Source of the DNA: Oxytricha trifallax
Lineage: Eukaryota; Ciliophora; Spirotrichea; Sporadotrichida; Oxytrichidae
Assembly (NCBI GenBank): GCA_000711775.1
Contig: ARYC01000058.1
Location: 186,001-250,000 of the forward strand
Direction of reading: 5' to 3'
DNA length: 64,000 bases
Both the position numbers and the translations under genes were made by a program. Below, piece by piece: positions 61,266-64,000 of the stretch (positions within the stretch are counted from its first letter, which is position 1; the number at the start of each line of letters is the position of its first letter). Under the pieces are notes generated by a model. It saw only the letters and a list, made by a program, of their open reading frames with translations, was not told where the DNA came from and ran no database searches.

Positions 61266-62525
61266 ATGATATTAGTCTTAATTTTTGGATTTTGTGTGGC
61301 ATCAAGAGATATTCATGGAAACATAACATTTTCTTAAAGTCTCTGTAAGTAATCAAATATTATTATAGTTAAGTGGGGAGCTCAGGTTTTTTGTAGTTTT
61401 TTCTCTTATGATCACATTTCAATTCTCTGTGAAATGTCAAGACAAATTGTTGATTTAATTTACCTTTAAATAATGCTTTTTTTTTAAAAAAATTGCAATT
61501 AGTTTTTTTAGCGATTAATTTAAAATTAATTTATAAAATAAATTTTATCTCACCTCTAACTCTCTAGTCATATACAAAAGAAGCATTCAAATAATAAATA
61601 ATAAAATGATTAAAGACAAAATTTAGTTTTAGTTTAATTTTTAATATTCAAGCTATAATTATGAAGAGGAATTTCAAAATGATAGATCAAGCACTGAAAA
61701 ACTTAGGGTTAATTAAGGATCAACTCCTTAATAATTAATAATAAAGGAAATAATTATATACTTTTTAATTATATTTTTTCATTTTTGCCTTGATATTGCA
61801 TTTTATCTTATTATCTTATTAAAAAAATTAAAATCTATAATTTAAAGAAACATAAATTACTATAACAAATGCTATTTTACGTATTTTAAAATAGTTTTTT
61901 CAAGAATAATAAGAATCAATTAATTGCATTTTTTATTGTACACAATATTGATGAGATGCCTATATTTCTATTAAATTATAAAATTCCTTATAAATTTAGG
62001 TTAAGATATATATATATACTATGTTGTAAAACTACTTTTTTACACTATATTTTTATATAAAAATAGATTTCTTTCTATTTAAATACTAATTTCCTAAGTA
62101 ACGGATTAACAGCATAATATTTTTGTGATGCTTTAAATAACTTTAAATTTTTTAGATTTATTTTAATTTTTTCCTTCTTCAAATGATCAGATTATCTAAA
62201 TTTAAGAAACAAATTCCCTTATATTTAAGATAGTAAAAGAAAATATTATTTGATTAAAATCTAAAGATTAATTGAATTTTTCCATTTTTATTAAATTTTA
62301 AGAAATTCTTTTGAAAATTAATTGATATCTCAATACTACTAGAAATTTAAGCAGAGAAAATATTAATGAACTACAAAATAATATAATTAACTCAACTGAA
62401 TCTGTAAATGTTATTTCTGAGGCCATTTACAATAAGGAACTTTAACACAATTTTTATTAGCTGGTCTAAGAATAAACTCAGAAAAACCATATTATTCAAT
62501 TAGTTTTAAATCTATTTATTAATTA
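61266..62525 (+). CDS. Possible split gene with signal-peptide-like start
   Basis: Three open blocks without TGA. Block 61266-61350 reads MILVLIFGFCVASRDIHGNI, a hydrophobic signal-peptide-like start. Block 61645-61738 reads YSSYNYEEEFQNDRSSTEKL. Block 62332-62525 reads NTTRNLSRENINELQNNIIN and SEAIYNKELQHNFYQLVQEQ. TAA/TAG act as glutamine codons in the last two. If they belong together they would form a secreted or membrane-targeted protein, but no family, pointer or paralog was found, so the link is speculative. Confidence 0.33.
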
Positions 62526-62674
62526 TTAATAAATTATTTGAAAAAATAATAAAAAAGCAACTTAATAAGTTTTTTTTTAAAAAAAGAAAAATATAGTTTA
62601 TTGATTTTCTATAAATAATTAAAATTAATAATTTTATATGATTTTTATTTTTTATATTACTTTATTTCTTTATT

Positions 62675-63083
62675 ATTGTAGGAATACATTCGATTTGGGA
62701 AAATGAATTAAAATTAAATTAATTAAATATCAAAATCATGGCAGTTATAAAATTCAAGTGACTAAAAATTCAAATATAATTCGATTCTACGGTAGATCCC
62801 GCAATTTAAACTGGACTTTACTATTGGCTATTTTCCTGAATCATCAAGGGAAGCGAGATATTTTGATTTTGAGCTAACTCCCAGAAATAGTAAATTTTCT
62901 CACTTAGGAGAAGAGATAAAATCATTATAGCAATACCAACCACCGTCTCATTTTTAATGCTACCCAGAGAGTTTAATATTGTCAGGGTTTGCAGACATTT
63001 TCCAATAACATAACTGAAGGTAATTAATAATTAATTAATTTTAATTTTAATTCATTTTCCCAAATGGAATGTATTCCTACAAT
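62675..63083. mobile_element. Family M element, copy 3, not a full palindrome
   Basis: Has the same ends as the copies at 12312 and 34391 (ATTGTAGGAATACATTCGAT and AATGGAATGTATTCCTACAAT) and almost the same length (409 bp). The left half shares ATGGCAGTTA and CTGGACTTTACTATTGGC. The right half (CACCGTCTCATTTTTAATGC ...) is not the inverse of the left, so this copy is not a foldback apart from its ends of about 35 bp. Confidence 0.82.
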
Positions 63084-63629
63084 AGTTATTGTATTTTCTA
63101 TGTATTTTAAATTAATTTATATAATTAAATCTGATAAAATATATTATTGAAAGAATAATAAAATATATTGATAAAGGAAGTAAAATTTTGTAAACCACGA
63201 CTTAATTATATTCATAATAATAACTAAAATTTTTACTAATTATTTAAATTATGATTATAAAACGAAAAATTCACATTTGGTTAAATATATACAAACTATA
63301 TTTAGTAAAATTCATCTTTAATTTATGAATAACTAAAATATTTTTATCGAATTTATACTATCTTGTAAGTATAAAATTAAATAAACTTTCATGTTTATAT
63401 AAAATTATATTATTAATTGATTATTATTTTATCAATTAATACTAAATTTAGTAATACTAAATTTTATAAGCGCTTTTATAATAACTTGAGCAACTTAAGT
63501 GGTAGGGGAGCTCACTAATAAATTTATTAAAAATAAATAATCAAATAATAGAAATAAAACAAAGGCATATAATAAGAAATATTTCAAAGTAATTCCTTAA
63601 ATACAGAGATACCTCAATCTAATAAAAAT
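63084..63629. other. A+T-rich spacer
   Basis: No gene or repeat recognised. Confidence 0.5.
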
Positions 63630-63697
63630 ATGAGGGGGGAAGTTTCCTGCCCCAAAATTTTATATGCACCCTAAGGGGGAAGTTTCCTGCCCCATAC
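63630..63697. repeat. GGGGGAAGTTTCCTGC direct pair
   Basis: GGGGGAAGTTTCCTGCCCC occurs twice in direct orientation (about 63635 and 63672), separated by AAAATTTTATATGCACC. This matches the terminal motif of the element at 46271-46775. It is probably one end of a related element whose other end lies outside the window. Confidence 0.65.
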
Positions 63698-64000
63698 ATA
63701 AAAATACATAATTTTTATAATTTTTAAAGAATGTTTATCATCAATTATGATGTAGTTTTTTTTAATATAGCTTCAAATATCATTTCTACCTTGATAATGA
63801 ATTTAAAAAATGAAAATTACATTAATTATTAATAAAAAACACTTATTTTAGTCTTGTTAATAATATATAATTTGATAAAGAATAATTATGTACCTTGAAA
63901 ATTATATAATAATAAATGTTGAATAGTACATGATTATGGTAATTGAAATTGAAATATATTTGTTTTTATTAAAATTATTTCAAAAAACATAAAATTTAAT
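63698..64000. other. A+T-rich sequence at window end
   Basis: No gene recognised. Confidence 0.5.

Noticed and set aside
1-64000. rRNA genes, CRISPR arrays, bacterial operons or LTR-bearing elements
   Set aside because: No rRNA motifs, no regularly spaced repeat array, no ribosome-binding sites, and no reverse transcriptase, integrase or capsid motifs were recognised.

Overview
The window looks like germline (micronuclear) DNA of a hypotrich ciliate close to Oxytricha/Sterkiella or Stylonychia. Three things show this. (1) Conserved protein blocks read through TAA and TAG as glutamine and end only at TGA. (2) A 4.06-kb transposon at 29507-33568 has termini of C4A4 telomere repeat and the transposase / 22-kDa / zinc-finger-kinase layout of Oxytricha TBE elements. 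(3) Genes are cut into small blocks separated by A+T-rich spacers, and each spacer is bounded by a short direct repeat (a pointer). Collapsing each repeat to one copy restores one open frame. This is the MDS/IES organisation that hypotrichs remove when they build the somatic nucleus. Species and names are inferred; no search was run.

Main content: a head-to-tail cluster, all on +, of five complete paralogs of one split gene plus one truncated relic: A (2116-6933), A' relic (about 7300-9505), B (12272-17451), C (19171-25503), D (39559-48209) and E (49209-54961). Each encodes a short MESNKT-like start, an N-terminal region of unknown function, a WWE-like region, a linker (glutamine-rich in some copies) and a PARP-type ADP-ribosyltransferase catalytic domain ending PGYLITY. 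The predicted triad is H-Y-H, not H-Y-E, which suggests mono-ADP-ribosylation or loss of activity. MDS order is linear in all copies. Pointers sit at the same junctions but differ in sequence.

Other host genes: two paralogous split C2H2 zinc-finger genes (27485-28690; about 57471-60765), a minus-strand gene conserved inside the same spacer of copies C and D, a small plus-strand gene inside that spacer of copy D (44106-44601), coding sequence inside a copy-E spacer (53157-53460), and a weak multi-block gene near 61266-62520.

Mobile and repeat content: the TBE lies at the centre of a palindrome with arms of about 375 bp. There are a family of about 410-bp elements (12312-12721, 34391-34809, 62675-63083), other foldbacks (11130-11757, 36040-36980, 57854-58369, 58989-59542, 46271-46775), a SINE-like insert with a 13-bp duplication inside a coding block of copy C, GC-rich islands in copies B and D, and a ubiquitin-gene scrap in the first spacer of copy D. 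The remaining spacers are very A+T-rich with nothing recognisable. Block edges without a stated pointer are accurate to roughly 10-20 bases.
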